DNA of 64,000 nt, from the NCBI GenBank assembly GCA_021307315.1, contig JAJSPD010000013.1:434001-498000 (forward strand). Direction: 5' to 3'. Each line of letters begins with the position of its first letter. Position 1 is the first letter of the stretch. This document shows, one piece after another, positions 35,323 to 44,793 of this stretch. The translations under genes and the position numbers were made by a program. This stretch comes from Bisporella sp. PMI_857. Its lineage: Eukaryota > Ascomycota > Leotiomycetes > Helotiales > Helotiaceae. The notes under the pieces are model-generated. The model saw nothing but the letters and a program-made list of their open reading frames with translations. It was not told where the DNA came from and did no database searches.

Positions 35323-36630
35323 CTAATCAGACACAATACCATCATCCGTAACACTCCATCGCCGCTCTCTCCCTCGCTGGCTTCCTTCTGCATCTTTTGC
35401 ATTATCCACCGGCTCGAGCGAGGCAACATTTTTTATTGTTACGGCACTGTCCTCGTCTGGAGCTACCTCATCTCCAAGGGGACCTGGGTCAGCCATCCTG
35501 TTCGCTGGCGGTGGACTAAAAGGCCTTGCACCTCGACTCCGATTCAGTATCCCCATCGTAGAACTTGTCCCCTGTTCCGAAAAAATACTCGCCGTTTCAC
35601 CATCCCGCACTGCCCCAGTCAGACTCTGATAGTGTCCGACTCCAAATCCCAAACTGTCCGCTCTCCCATGACTTGGCACATACTTCCCATCATTATCGGA
35701 GTCTACCAATATGCTTTTTGGAGGTAGGATGCTGAAAAGCTGATCTGAGCCACTATTATTCCTAGGTGTCTCGTCGTTTGAGAAGAGATCTTTCCCCTTT
35801 TCGAGGAGCTCGTCGAGTCCTCCGCCATGCCAACCTTTCCTTGCTAGAGCTTCAAAGATATCAACTTCCGCTCTCACAAGTCCAGCGCTACACTCCACAA
35901 TCTTCGTACTCGTTTCTTGGCAATCCCGTAGTAAACCCCTTGCATGATTGCCATGCAAGCATGTCAACCCATCTAATTTGGTAGTCAAGTTCACGAGATG
36001 CTCGCGAAATTTCCCAACATTGCGCTTCCTCTGTTTATACACTTTCATGCCATCTTTCTCTAGTCTTCGAATTTCTTTTGACATAGCTTTTGCGCTCGTC
36101 TGATATGTGACCTCCTCTTCCTCGATTTTCCGCTGCCATGCATCCATCTCATGTAGTAGTGGCACCTCAAAAGACCTATATACAACCTCGCTGAGGATTT
36201 GCTGGTGATTCGCAATCAACTGATGTACTCCACTTGCGGCCAAAAGCCCATCCGCAGTAACACTTCCTTTCACAGTAAAACTATTCGATAGACTCCCTCC
36301 TGGCGCGGTGACACTGTCCGATCGGGCTTCCTTCAGTCGCGCGCATGTTTCTAAAGAAGATCCGAATGTGGATGCGGCTTCAGAGAGTGCAGCTAGAGTA
36401 GTGCGGTAGGCTTTTGCACTGGCAAGAAGGTCTGAATATGCGGCCTGGGATAGCTCGAGGTCGGCCTTGGTGAGGACCGCATGAGCAGGTCGCGGCGCAG
36501 GAGGGTTCGGAATGCCAAACGTAGATGGCAGCGGGTTTGCGGTTGAGGCATATGAGTATGTCGGCGAGCCGGGTATCGGGGGAAGTTTACTTGGAGATGG
36601 TGGACGAGAGTTGTTGGCCGTCGTGGACAT
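35323..36630 (-). CDS. ivy1: IVY1-like vacuolar phospholipid-binding protein
   Basis: A single-exon gene of 435 residues. In yeast, Ivy1 is an inverse-BAR-like protein on the vacuole that binds phospholipids, the Rab Ypt7 and Vps33. Here a Pro/Ser-rich N-terminus is followed by a helical region (about residues 55-300): LTKADLELSQAAYSDLLASA, a stretch around HQLIANHQQILSEVVYRS, the charged EEEVTYQTSAKAMSKEIRRL, and RKGWHGGGLDELLEKGKDLF, the most distinctive family motif. The C-terminal 130 residues are Ser/Asp-rich and probably disordered. Family assignment is by recalled similarity and is good; function in this fungus is inferred. Confidence 0.85.
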   Translation of the reverse strand: MSTTANNSRPPSPSKLPPIPGSPTYSYASTANPLPSTFGIPNPPAPRPAHAVLTKADLELSQAAYSDLLASAKAYRTTLAALSEAASTFGSSLETCARLKEARSDSVTAPGGSLSNSFTVKGSVTADGLLAASGVHQLIANHQQILSEVVYRSFEVPLLHEMDAWQRKIEEEEVTYQTSAKAMSKEIRRLEKDGMKVYKQRKRNVGKFREHLVNLTTKLDGLTCLHGNHARGLLRDCQETSTKIVECSAGLVRAEVDIFEALARKGWHGGGLDELLEKGKDLFSNDETPRNNSGSDQLFSILPPKSILVDSDNDGKYVPSHGRADSLGFGVGHYQSLTGAVRDGETASIFSEQGTSSTMGILNRSRGARPFSPPPANRMADPGPLGDEVAPDEDSAVTIKNVASLEPVDNAKDAEGSQRGRERRWSVTDDGIVSD

Positions 36631-37055
36631 GTTTATTTATTTACTTCTAGCTTAAGGTTACCAGGAGCTGTTGAAACAGAGCAGTTTAGCGGGGAAAAAG
36701 GTGACCAACAGAACTGGCGTCACAGAAAGAGAAGAGTATGGTACATCTGGCAAGAGTTGGATATAGTAAGAGGTGTGACCACAGGAAGTGAAGGAAGTGG
36801 TCTCTTGACTCCATCAGGAATATTGGCGAGTTCAGATACAGCAGCAGGGCTAGATCTTGCCAAGATTATGATAACGATTGTGCATGCGACCAGGCTTAGC
36901 TGCAGGGCAAGTTGTAGCGGCAAGGACAAATGTCTGCTGCCACAACCTGCAGTATTTGAGCAGCATATACTTCTGCAGATATCGTTTCGAAATACTCAAT
37001 TTTCGAGCCAAGAAGAAATATTGGACCCTAGCAAAAATTAAGTGAGATACTCACA
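36631..37055. promoter_or_regulatory. Divergent promoter, ivy1 / acyl-protein thioesterase
   Basis: 425 bp separate the two start codons of a head-to-head pair. A shared bidirectional promoter is likely from spacing alone. No specific site is claimed. Confidence 0.55.
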
Positions 37056-37887
37056 ATGCCGCCATCCCCAGCTCCACCCCTCATTGTGCCCGCCGTCACC
37101 AAGCACACGGCAACGGTGATCATGGCCCATGGTTTGGGTGATAGTGGTGCGGGATGGATAGATTTGGCAGCAAACTGGAGGCGCCGACAGAAGTTCCAAG
37201 AAGTCAAATTTATATTCCCAAACGCACCAGCTATCCCAATCACAGTGGTAAATTCTACCCCGCCAATCCTTGAGGGCAGCAACTAACTTTATTTAGAACA
37301 TGGGCATGACGATGCCTGGATGGTATGATATTGTAAGACAGTCTACAGTTCGATACCAATCCAGATCTCCACGATATAAGGCAGAGTACTGATACTATGA
37401 ACAGCTTGCATTCGACGACCTCAAGGCCCGCAATGATGAGGTAGGAATTCGGAGGTCACAAGGCTACATCCACGGCCTCATTGATAAGGAGATCGCGGAC
37501 GGCATCCCGTCTGACCGAATCGTACTGGGCGGTTTCTCACAAGGCGGTGCCATGGCGATTTTCAGTGGAATTACAGCAAAGAAGAAGCTTGGAGGGATAT
37601 TCGGCTTATCCTGCTATCTCCTTCTCCACGACAAATTCCTGCAGTCAATCCCGGATGATAATCCAAATAAGGATACGCCAATCTTCATGGGCCATGGAGA
37701 TAGCGATCCATTGGTGTTGCCAAAATGGGGACAAGAGACAAAGGCAATCCTAACGAAGGAAGGCTGGAGCGTGGAGCTGAAGATGTACAGGGGATTGCAG
37801 CACAGCGCGGTTCCAGACGAGATAGATGATGTCGAGGAGTATCTCAATGCACAGATACCACCTATCGGCGACAAGGGTAGTCTGTGA
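37056..37887 (+). CDS. Acyl-protein thioesterase 1
   Basis: A cytosolic alpha/beta hydrolase that removes palmitate from S-acylated proteins such as Ras and G-alpha. Exons 37056-37247, 37297-37332 and 37405-37887 give 236 residues; the middle exon is only 36 nt and encodes NMGMTMPGWYDI, a conserved loop. Visible motifs are the oxyanion HGLGDSG, the nucleophile elbow GFSQGG (Ser at about 121), the acid in HGDSDPLV (about 175-177) and the catalytic His in LQHSAVPDE (about 209). Length matches fungal Apt1. The protein looks fully functional. Confidence 0.95.
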
Positions 37888-38581
37888 CTAGATGGCGGTA
37901 TGAAATGGAAAGAGAGTTTGAGCATAAGGCTCATGTTGCTGGGCATGGTATTAGCTATACTTGGTGCCTATGTTGTGAAGAGAAGCAAAAGAGAAAGGCC
38001 AGCGATACAAAAGGCGCAAAAACGGATCTGAGCGAAGATAGATTAGAAGTCCGATAAACACGAACTTGAATATATAGCTATCACAGGTGCTGATAGTACT
38101 TTGTGGTGGTGTGAAAAATCATGTTTCAATTTATTACTTTCTGATTCTCGAATGGGCATTGGTAGTCTTTGGTACAATAGTTGGTGATTTATGACTTCCA
38201 ACGTTAGAATCAAGGCAATTTCGTGACTATAGCAAGTTGTCTACTGTACTTGCGAAATACAAAAGAGACACACGCTCCAATGTCAGAAACGTAACTTGGT
38301 TTAGGGACGAACCTCTCGCAGACTGTTGGCTTGAAGGAAAAGGGTATGACATTCGAAAGACATTATTTGATGCAGGAGTGCTGACGATGGATTCGAACAC
38401 CAGCCTCTCTACAATGTAAGACTTCTCAGACCGGAACGCCTATTTACGTACGTCACGCAAGAATATGTCCGTAGCGTAAGGTGCTGCAAAGGCTTGGTAC
38501 TTCTGCTATCAATAGATACGAATCAGACCTTCATTTCATGCAAACCCGTGCCCCAAACAAAGCAAAACCCATGATTGTCCC
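37888..38581. other. Convergent gene-free interval
   Basis: About 700 bases between the 3' ends of the thioesterase and rpl24 genes. A 60-codon frame at 38237-38419 has no recognisable motif, and I do not call it. Confidence 0.5.
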
Positions 38582-39263
38582 TTAACGACTTGAGGCCTGG
38601 ATCTTCTTTGGTGCACCCTTCGCACCCTGCTTGCTGATCTGTCTCGCCTGTCCCTTCGCACCTGCCGCAGCAGCCTTCGCCTTCTCTGCCTTCTTTGCGC
38701 TCTGAGCAGCAGCACGCTTCTCCTTGCCCTCCTTGATAGCGGCTGCGCGGGCGGCGGAACGGGCTTCTGGTCGCTGGCTTCGTCGCTCCTTGATCACATC
38801 GAGAGAGGCTCCAACAATGGCTCTTTGGGACTTAACAGTACGGCGGGAGCGCTTCTTTGCAACTTCCTATAATCATGTATCAGCATCTAGCCTTATGCGT
38901 AGACTTCCAAAGAACCATTACCTCGGAGATACCCTTCTTGTGTTGTCTTCGGAAGAGAACGGTCCATGCAATGCGACGGGGATTCTTGCGTTGGAGGAAA
39001 AGAGATTCGGTCTTGCCGTTTTGGAATCGGAAGATCTTGCTATCACCACGAACGTAGAGCTTGCCCTATTTTTAATTCCGTCAGCCAGTGTTCTCCAACC
39101 CTTATTGCTCAGTCGCGTCGTTTCCTCCGCCAAAAGATTCGATTTTGAATAATTTCTGCGGTATCCCACATTGCACAATATCATCGCATTCCAAGGAATT
39201 TGGGAGCAGTACCTTTCCAGGGTAGATCTTCTCGCCCGAGAAGGTATCGTCGTAGGTTCTCAT
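38582..39263 (-). CDS. rpl24: 60S ribosomal protein L24
   Basis: A structural protein of the large ribosomal subunit at the intersubunit face. Exons 39263-39213, 39065-38922 and 38866-38582 give 159 residues. The N-terminus [17 protein letters not shown] joins to [12 protein letters not shown], then [18 protein letters not shown], all hallmark eL24 sequence. A long Ala/Lys-rich tail follows. The first intron is 147 nt, about three times the usual size in this window. It falls at the same Gly-Lys/Gly-Lys boundary I recall as common in fungal L24 genes. Confidence 0.96.
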
Positions 39264-39781
39264 TTTGGCGATTTCTGAGGAAGGTTAGACTCAATTCACC
39301 AATATTTCCAAATAGCCTGGAACCTTAAATCCTGGTATTGGCAGCTATGAGGTTTTGAGAGTTAGGTAGACGTACAAGTTTGTCGAGATTGTCGTGAGTT
39401 AGATGACCATCAAATTCGCCTTGGTAGATTTCACACAATGTTGCGAATGTGAGTGTGCGCTAAGACTATTTTGAGCCAGCTAAGCGAGCTTGGTATGCCC
39501 CACAAGCTATAGCGAATTTTCAGCCTCATATCAGAAGTCCTAGATATTGATGGATCCTCGCAATAGCTAGTCTCAACGCATCAACTTTGAGATGCTAGAT
39601 TTATGAATTGAGGGCTTTGAACTTCAGTTCACATCCATCTAATATTCTACAGCATCTCAGCAGATTTATTCTTTGTGGTCACGTGCCCGGGAGCCCATTC
39701 AATTCGTCCTAAAATCAGACACTTGCCAACGTTGAAGGAAAGACAAGAGGTTTTAGATCAAGTATATTACGGAAATATAAA
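39264..39781. promoter_or_regulatory. Divergent promoter, rpl24 / trm44
   Basis: 518 bp between the start codons of two head-to-head genes of protein synthesis. The ribosomal-protein promoter must lie at the left side. No individual element is assigned. Confidence 0.5.
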
Positions 39782-41206
39782 ATGAAAGTTCCTGAACTTG
39801 AATCCTACGCCACTGGTGCTCCCCCAATCTTAGAAGAAATCGACCAGACATGGACACCTCTGTTCAAACGGAAATGTTCATTTCCTCCAGAAATCTTCCA
39901 TCAGGTCATGATGAATTTCATAAGGAATCCGAACATCAACACTTCTCATCTGTTTCGGGCAGATATATCTTTAGAAGAGTCGTATACAGAAGAATTTGAT
40001 TACAAGTCAGCTATAAGTCCGAGACTCACGCGCATCAAGGACTTCGATCTAAACACTGTCATGGTACGCACTATGATACCACGGAATATTGTCGTCGACA
40101 AACCATTAGATCAGACTTGCCTCTTCCATAAACGGCTTTTGGATACAAGGCAGATTAAGTCTTTGGTTACATATCTGCCACATGTGTCGGCACCAGAAGA
40201 AATGCCCTTCTACCACCCAGCCGTTCGCGGCATAGGTTTTCTACATATATACGACCCTCAACGCCAAGACGGGGAACTATCGATACACTACTCATTTTTC
40301 GAAGGCGAACCAAAGTCCGAGAAACTCGAACGAACAGCTCAGAATTTACTAAATGTACTTTACAAGCATGGCAAAGGTAGTGCAGCAGGATATGTAAAAA
40401 GAGTTAATCACGATATGATTCTTCCTCAAGCTACAGTACAAAATACATATGCACGGCTGAAGAAAAAGTATGCGAAAGCTCTAATAAATAATTGGGTAGA
40501 GACAACGGACCCCGGGAAGCATATTTTTGAAGATCTCAACATAGCAGCTTTCCTCATAGAACTGTGGGCTGAGATATACAAGGACAGTGCATTCCCTGGA
40601 TTTGTGGACATAGGCTGTGGCAATGGCCTACTGGTGCATATTCTGCTCGAAGAAGGCTATTCCGGCTGGGGCTTTGATGCACGAAAGCGCAAATCTTGGG
40701 ACGTATACAGCCAGAAAACACAAGACAATCTGAAGGAACAAGTCCTGATTCCATCTATTGTGCAAACAAACCCAACGTCCTCTGAAGCCTCATTCCATAA
40801 CGGCACCTTTCCCAAAGGCACATTTATTATTTCCAATCATGCCGACGAACTCACACCTTGGACTCCCATACTCGCCAACCTCTCCTCCTCACCTTTCATC
40901 ATGATTCCCTGCTGTAGCCACTCCCTGTCGGGTTCTCGCTTCCGCGCTCCTCCGCCCACACCTACCAGTTCTGCATTCGCATCGCTCGTTACATGGGCCA
41001 CGAAGATTGCGAAGGACTGCGGATGGGTCGTTGAGAAGGAGATGTTGCGCATTCCGAGCACAAGAAACACGGCGCTCATCGGCAGAACCCGGGAGGTTCC
41101 CTTTGAGGATGTTGATGTATCGGAGATTGTTCAGAAATATGGAGGCGCAGCAGGGTGGGAGGATAATGCTTTGAAGCTTGTCAAAGGGAAGACTAGAGGG
41201 CATTGA
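39782..41206 (+). CDS. trm44: tRNA (uracil-2'-O)-methyltransferase Trm44
   Basis: Methylates the ribose of U44 in the variable region of tRNA-Ser. A single exon of 474 residues. The SAM-binding motif I is VDIGCGNGLLVHIL (about residue 277), followed by the acidic end of strand 2 in GWGFDARKRKSWD, both typical of Trm44. Conserved downstream blocks include IISNHADELTPWTP, FIMIPCCSHSLSGSRF and RIPSTRNTALIGR. The N-terminal half (FPPEIFHQVMMNFIRNP onwards) is the family-specific region. Cytosolic. Secure assignment. Confidence 0.95.
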   Translation: MKVPELESYATGAPPILEEIDQTWTPLFKRKCSFPPEIFHQVMMNFIRNPNINTSHLFRADISLEESYTEEFDYKSAISPRLTRIKDFDLNTVMVRTMIPRNIVVDKPLDQTCLFHKRLLDTRQIKSLVTYLPHVSAPEEMPFYHPAVRGIGFLHIYDPQRQDGELSIHYSFFEGEPKSEKLERTAQNLLNVLYKHGKGSAAGYVKRVNHDMILPQATVQNTYARLKKKYAKALINNWVETTDPGKHIFEDLNIAAFLIELWAEIYKDSAFPGFVDIGCGNGLLVHILLEEGYSGWGFDARKRKSWDVYSQKTQDNLKEQVLIPSIVQTNPTSSEASFHNGTFPKGTFIISNHADELTPWTPILANLSSSPFIMIPCCSHSLSGSRFRAPPPTPTSSAFASLVTWATKIAKDCGWVVEKEMLRIPSTRNTALIGRTREVPFEDVDVSEIVQKYGGAAGWEDNALKLVKGKTRGH

Positions 41207-41810
41207 AGGACATGGAACGAACTCATTGTACTATAGCTCTTTCTTGGCAGTAAATTCACAATGCAATTACCATATAAGGCCAAAAAAAATTAGCATAGCC
41301 TGTATATATTGTCTTCTTGTGTTTATATAATATCTCTAAGACATCCGGCAATCTCTAGTTGTCACACCAAATTTCCTATGTGTAATGAGATATTCAGACA
41401 ACCCGTTCTTGACGCTTTTGTATTATGTTAGTTGTGCTTGCTATCATAACAAGCACGCACATGTTAGTCGATCTGCTATTGAGCTCTGCAATCCATCTCT
41501 CACGCTTGCCTGGTGTGATGACTCCTCCAAACATACTATCTGATGCACCTGTCATTGCAATTTGCCTGGTCGAGGGCACATGGATGAAGTCACATGACAT
41601 AGAACTTGCCATGTAGATTCGGATATGGACGGAAGTGTCCTTGTCTCCATCTCACATGCTGTCTTCTAGCGTTGCTCACAGCGCTTGTACACGCCACATT
41701 ACACATCAAATGATCAGCATGTACTTTGTTATTTTCTGGAGTCAATTTGTCTCATCTATCCATTTATAGAGTCGAGTTTACGCCTACAAATAACTGACTA
41801 GTCCACCCGT
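41207..41810. other. Convergent gene-free interval
   Basis: Lies between the 3' ends of trm44 and the peroxiredoxin gene. An overlapping pair of frames near 41394-41616, one per strand, shows no recognisable domain. Confidence 0.5.
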
Positions 41811-42455
41811 TTATGCAAGAACCTTCTCTGCAGCAGAAACTATCATTGTATCAGCAGGCTTTTACTTTCTCAAACAGGCTGGCGGAACATTTCACTCACT
41901 AGTAAGACCAACACTGTCAGGCTCGATATTCACAGACTTAACCTTGCCTCCCTCAACCACGATCGCATATCTCTTGCTTCTCCGATTTCCAAAAATCGCT
42001 GTTGAGTCGAAGTCTACGTGCAGTGCCTTGGTAAATTCACCTTTGACATCACCGAGAAAGCGGATACCGCTAGACTTGTCGGCGTCGAGAGCCTTGCCCC
42101 ATGCGTTCATACTATACATCCACATTAGCCACTGTTATAGACTGAGGTGGATAAGAATCCACTCACACAAAAGCGTCATTGACAGATACAACGAACACCT
42201 TGCCAGCGGACTTGAGCTTGGGAGACTTGATGTAGTCGGGAATGTGCGAATCCGAACATGTAGGGCCTGTAGATTGTCAGGAAAAGCCTGACTTTTTGTC
42301 ATTGGAGAAAGATGGGAGAATAGCATACTGAAGGCAGCTGGAACACCAATGATTAGACCGTTGCCGGAACCGATCTCAGAGGCAATGTTGACCTTCTTGT
42401 CTGGGGCGCCCTCAGTGACCTCGACACTGGGAATTGAATCTCCGACATTAACCAT
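41811..42455 (-). CDS. Type II (Prx5-like) peroxiredoxin
   Basis: A thiol peroxidase of the Ahp1/PMP20/Asp f 3 family that reduces hydrogen peroxide and alkyl hydroperoxides. Exons 42455-42329, 42266-42167, 42111-41900 and 41839-41811 give 155 residues; the last exon encodes only nine residues, ending AAEKVLA. Splicing restores the active-site motif PAAFSPTCSDSHIP, with the peroxidatic Cys at about residue 46 and the conserved Thr two residues... before it in PTC. The motif SVNDAFVMNAWGKAL and RYAIVVEGGKVKSVNIEP are family-typical. There is no obvious peroxisomal SKL end. Four exons all keep frame, so the gene looks functional. Confidence 0.94.
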
Positions 42456-43631
42456 GTTTGCGATTGATACTAAACAGATTTGATTTGAGGTTTGATCAGA
42501 AAGATTTGTCTTGCGATTTCGGTGTTGACGAAGGAGGGGTAGCTCTTAAAAAGGATGGAATGCCCCTCTATGACGTCCCCTGTCCGTGATTTGGAATTCC
42601 AGGGACTAAATGGAAGGTTAACTATAATTTCACCAATCATGTCACGGACCGAGAATTCCAAATATGGATTGCGAATTCGACGCTGAAGGTTAGAACCATA
42701 TCCAGGATGGCAACTCGAATTTTTCTGAAGCTGGAGAGATAGCATATCAATCCAGAATAGTAAAGTGGTGGTGAACATGCATAATGTCGCAACTCCTATC
42801 AGTGCAGAAACAGAAGATTTGGGGTTCCAATTTGGAATTCTCCATGGTAGCAGACTACTCTGAGAAACTTATGCCTAGAACGCCTGCCCAGAGCCTCGTT
42901 TCGAAACGGTGCAACAAGAAATTGTTTTACCGTTACAGTGCTACTCAGATTTGTACTATACAGCCCAATAAACGCGTCAAATGACGAATTTGGTATGGGT
43001 AAATCGTCCAATCAATCTTGCCCCCCTGAAATAAGATCTGTATCAACAACTGATGTTGCGGTGCTGGGGCTATTCTGAGATATAAGCCGAAGCTACAACT
43101 TTTGAAGTTTCCATATATACTACTTCGTCAAGAGCTCTGTCCCGTTTCTTGCTTGCCTATCAAATTCACTCGTCAAAGAAAGTACAGATTTCCTTTCTTT
43201 TAAAGAGAAGTAAAAGATTCTGAAAGACAGTATTTCATATGTTTAATAGCATATACCTGCTACTCTTGAAGGTGGAATACTGAGTTTCGCTCATCACAAT
43301 AACCATTGGTGGCTGGAAAAAGCAGCACCCTTGAAGATTGTCTGATTGATTGTCTATTTGCAATTTAAAGGGCAATATCTAGTGTATATTATTGAAAATC
43401 AAGTTGACTATTGTATCATCTCGTAATCGTCAATGGATATACAGGTTGAGTTATCATCTTTTGGTATGGAAAGCCGTGACCTTAAATCTGTGGGGAAGTC
43501 TTCATTTTGCCAAGACATCGGAGACAGTTCCGCGACCACTGGAATCATGAACTTCGCTTAATCCAAAAATGACAAATCTGACTGTTTGTCCCTGAGCTTT
43601 GACATTGACAGCTCTTTACTGATTATCAACT
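42456..43631. other. Divergent gene-free interval
   Basis: 1.2 kb between the peroxiredoxin and thioesterase start codons. GAATTCCAAA-type segments recur near 42590, 42650 and 42830 in both orientations in the peroxiredoxin promoter side. No gene was recognised. Confidence 0.45.
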
Positions 43632-44189
43632 ATGGACGCAGATGAAGCGTACTTCCGGTCAATCCCATGGTGCGCAAAACTACTCTCTGATCCTGCAATC
43701 ACAATCACGCCAACCGGCTCACGACAATACAAGAAGACCACGGAAGATGCATTCTTCGCCAAAACCCTCCAAACTAAGGACACAATTTCAGCGTGTCTGT
43801 CATTTCACAAGCGTCCAGCATCCCCCACGGAGCGCATAGATGAGATACATACCCTGTTGAGCTTGGAATATGGTGTGAACGGCTATCCTCACGTGGCCCA
43901 TGGAGGGTTTGTTGCTGTCCTTATAGATGAGATCATGGGCGTGTTGTTGTCGATCAACAGGAAAAGAATGGCTTCTTCGGGGCTGGATGACCTTGTGACG
44001 GCGAACCTGAATGTTGATTTCTTGAAGCAGGTTTCCACACCGCAGGATGTTTTGGTCAGTGTCAGCATCAAGGAGACTAGTGGTCGAAAACAATTCATCT
44101 CCGCTACAGTGAAAGATCAAGACGAGGTTGTCCTTGCAAAAGCTAAGGCGCTATGGGTTGCGGTCCATATTCCAAGGGAAAAATTATGA
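43632..44189 (+). CDS. Hotdog-fold (4HBT) acyl-CoA thioesterase-like protein
   Basis: A single-exon gene of 185 residues, in the THEM4/PaaI-like part of the hotdog superfamily, which hydrolyses acyl-CoA or acyl-ACP thioesters. The signature HVAHGGFVAVLIDEIMG (about residues 94-110) contains the HGG turn and the acidic residue at the start of the central helix. The preceding LLSLEYGVNGYP and following TANLNVDFLKQVSTPQDVLV match the fold. A short N-terminus starts MDADEAYFRSIPWCAKLL, typical of fungal members. The substrate is unknown; no synthase gene is adjacent. Confidence 0.88.
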   Translation: MDADEAYFRSIPWCAKLLSDPAITITPTGSRQYKKTTEDAFFAKTLQTKDTISACLSFHKRPASPTERIDEIHTLLSLEYGVNGYPHVAHGGFVAVLIDEIMGVLLSINRKRMASSGLDDLVTANLNVDFLKQVSTPQDVLVSVSIKETSGRKQFISATVKDQDEVVLAKAKALWVAVHIPREKL

Positions 44190-44793
44190 AGGCGTATTTA
44201 TCTGGACAGTTCGATCATTTCATTGTTTCCCTATAGAAGAAGGGAATCTAAGCCATTGTAGTCCATGGGATGTTTTTGTTCAAGAGTTTATTTAGATCAC
44301 TAGCATATAGAAGATAGACTATCCGTAATTAAAAGCCCTTTATTTAGAATCAAACAGTTTGCAACATCCGGTAGAATTTTGAGTCATATACAATGTCGAA
44401 GCGCCTTGTTAATCTACTTCTACAGAAGCAAATATTAAGCGCCAAAATTGAGGGATAGGTGGAGGTTTTGAATTATTAAGAATCGGGGTCCTCTAGACTT
44501 TGGTGTGGCGCCTGTACGGTTTGCCTTGAAACACTTATATCAGAGATTAAAATGCTGATGGCAAAATCATTTGAGGAAGGATACTCAAGGTCCGACATGA
44601 CCTACATGGTAGCTTTGACGGGCTAATTTCACACATAACTCAGCACTTAAAGGGAACTGAAAACTTAGAATTGGTTGACAGATTATTACGAAACAAATGA
44701 CATCCAAATGGCCGGAATTGTACCTAGTAGGAAAATGGGTGATTGAGATTAAAATTCCGACAAAGAGACACCAGCGGCGACCCAACCTTCGAC
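44190..44793. other. Convergent gene-free interval
   Basis: About 600 bases between the thioesterase 3' end and the end of the patatin gene. AT-rich; no feature recognised. Confidence 0.5.

Noticed and set aside
38237..38419. 60-codon frame beginning MSTVLAKYKRD, with a T-loop-like GATTCGAAC near its end
   Set aside because: No known motif, no ATG-initiated extension with splice signals; the T-loop-like bases lack matching stems, so it is not a tRNA either.
42585..42840. Recurring GAATTCCAAA-type segments in both orientations
   Set aside because: Short, imperfect and close to the EcoRI-like palindrome that recurs by chance in AT-rich DNA; spacing does not fit a heat-shock element.
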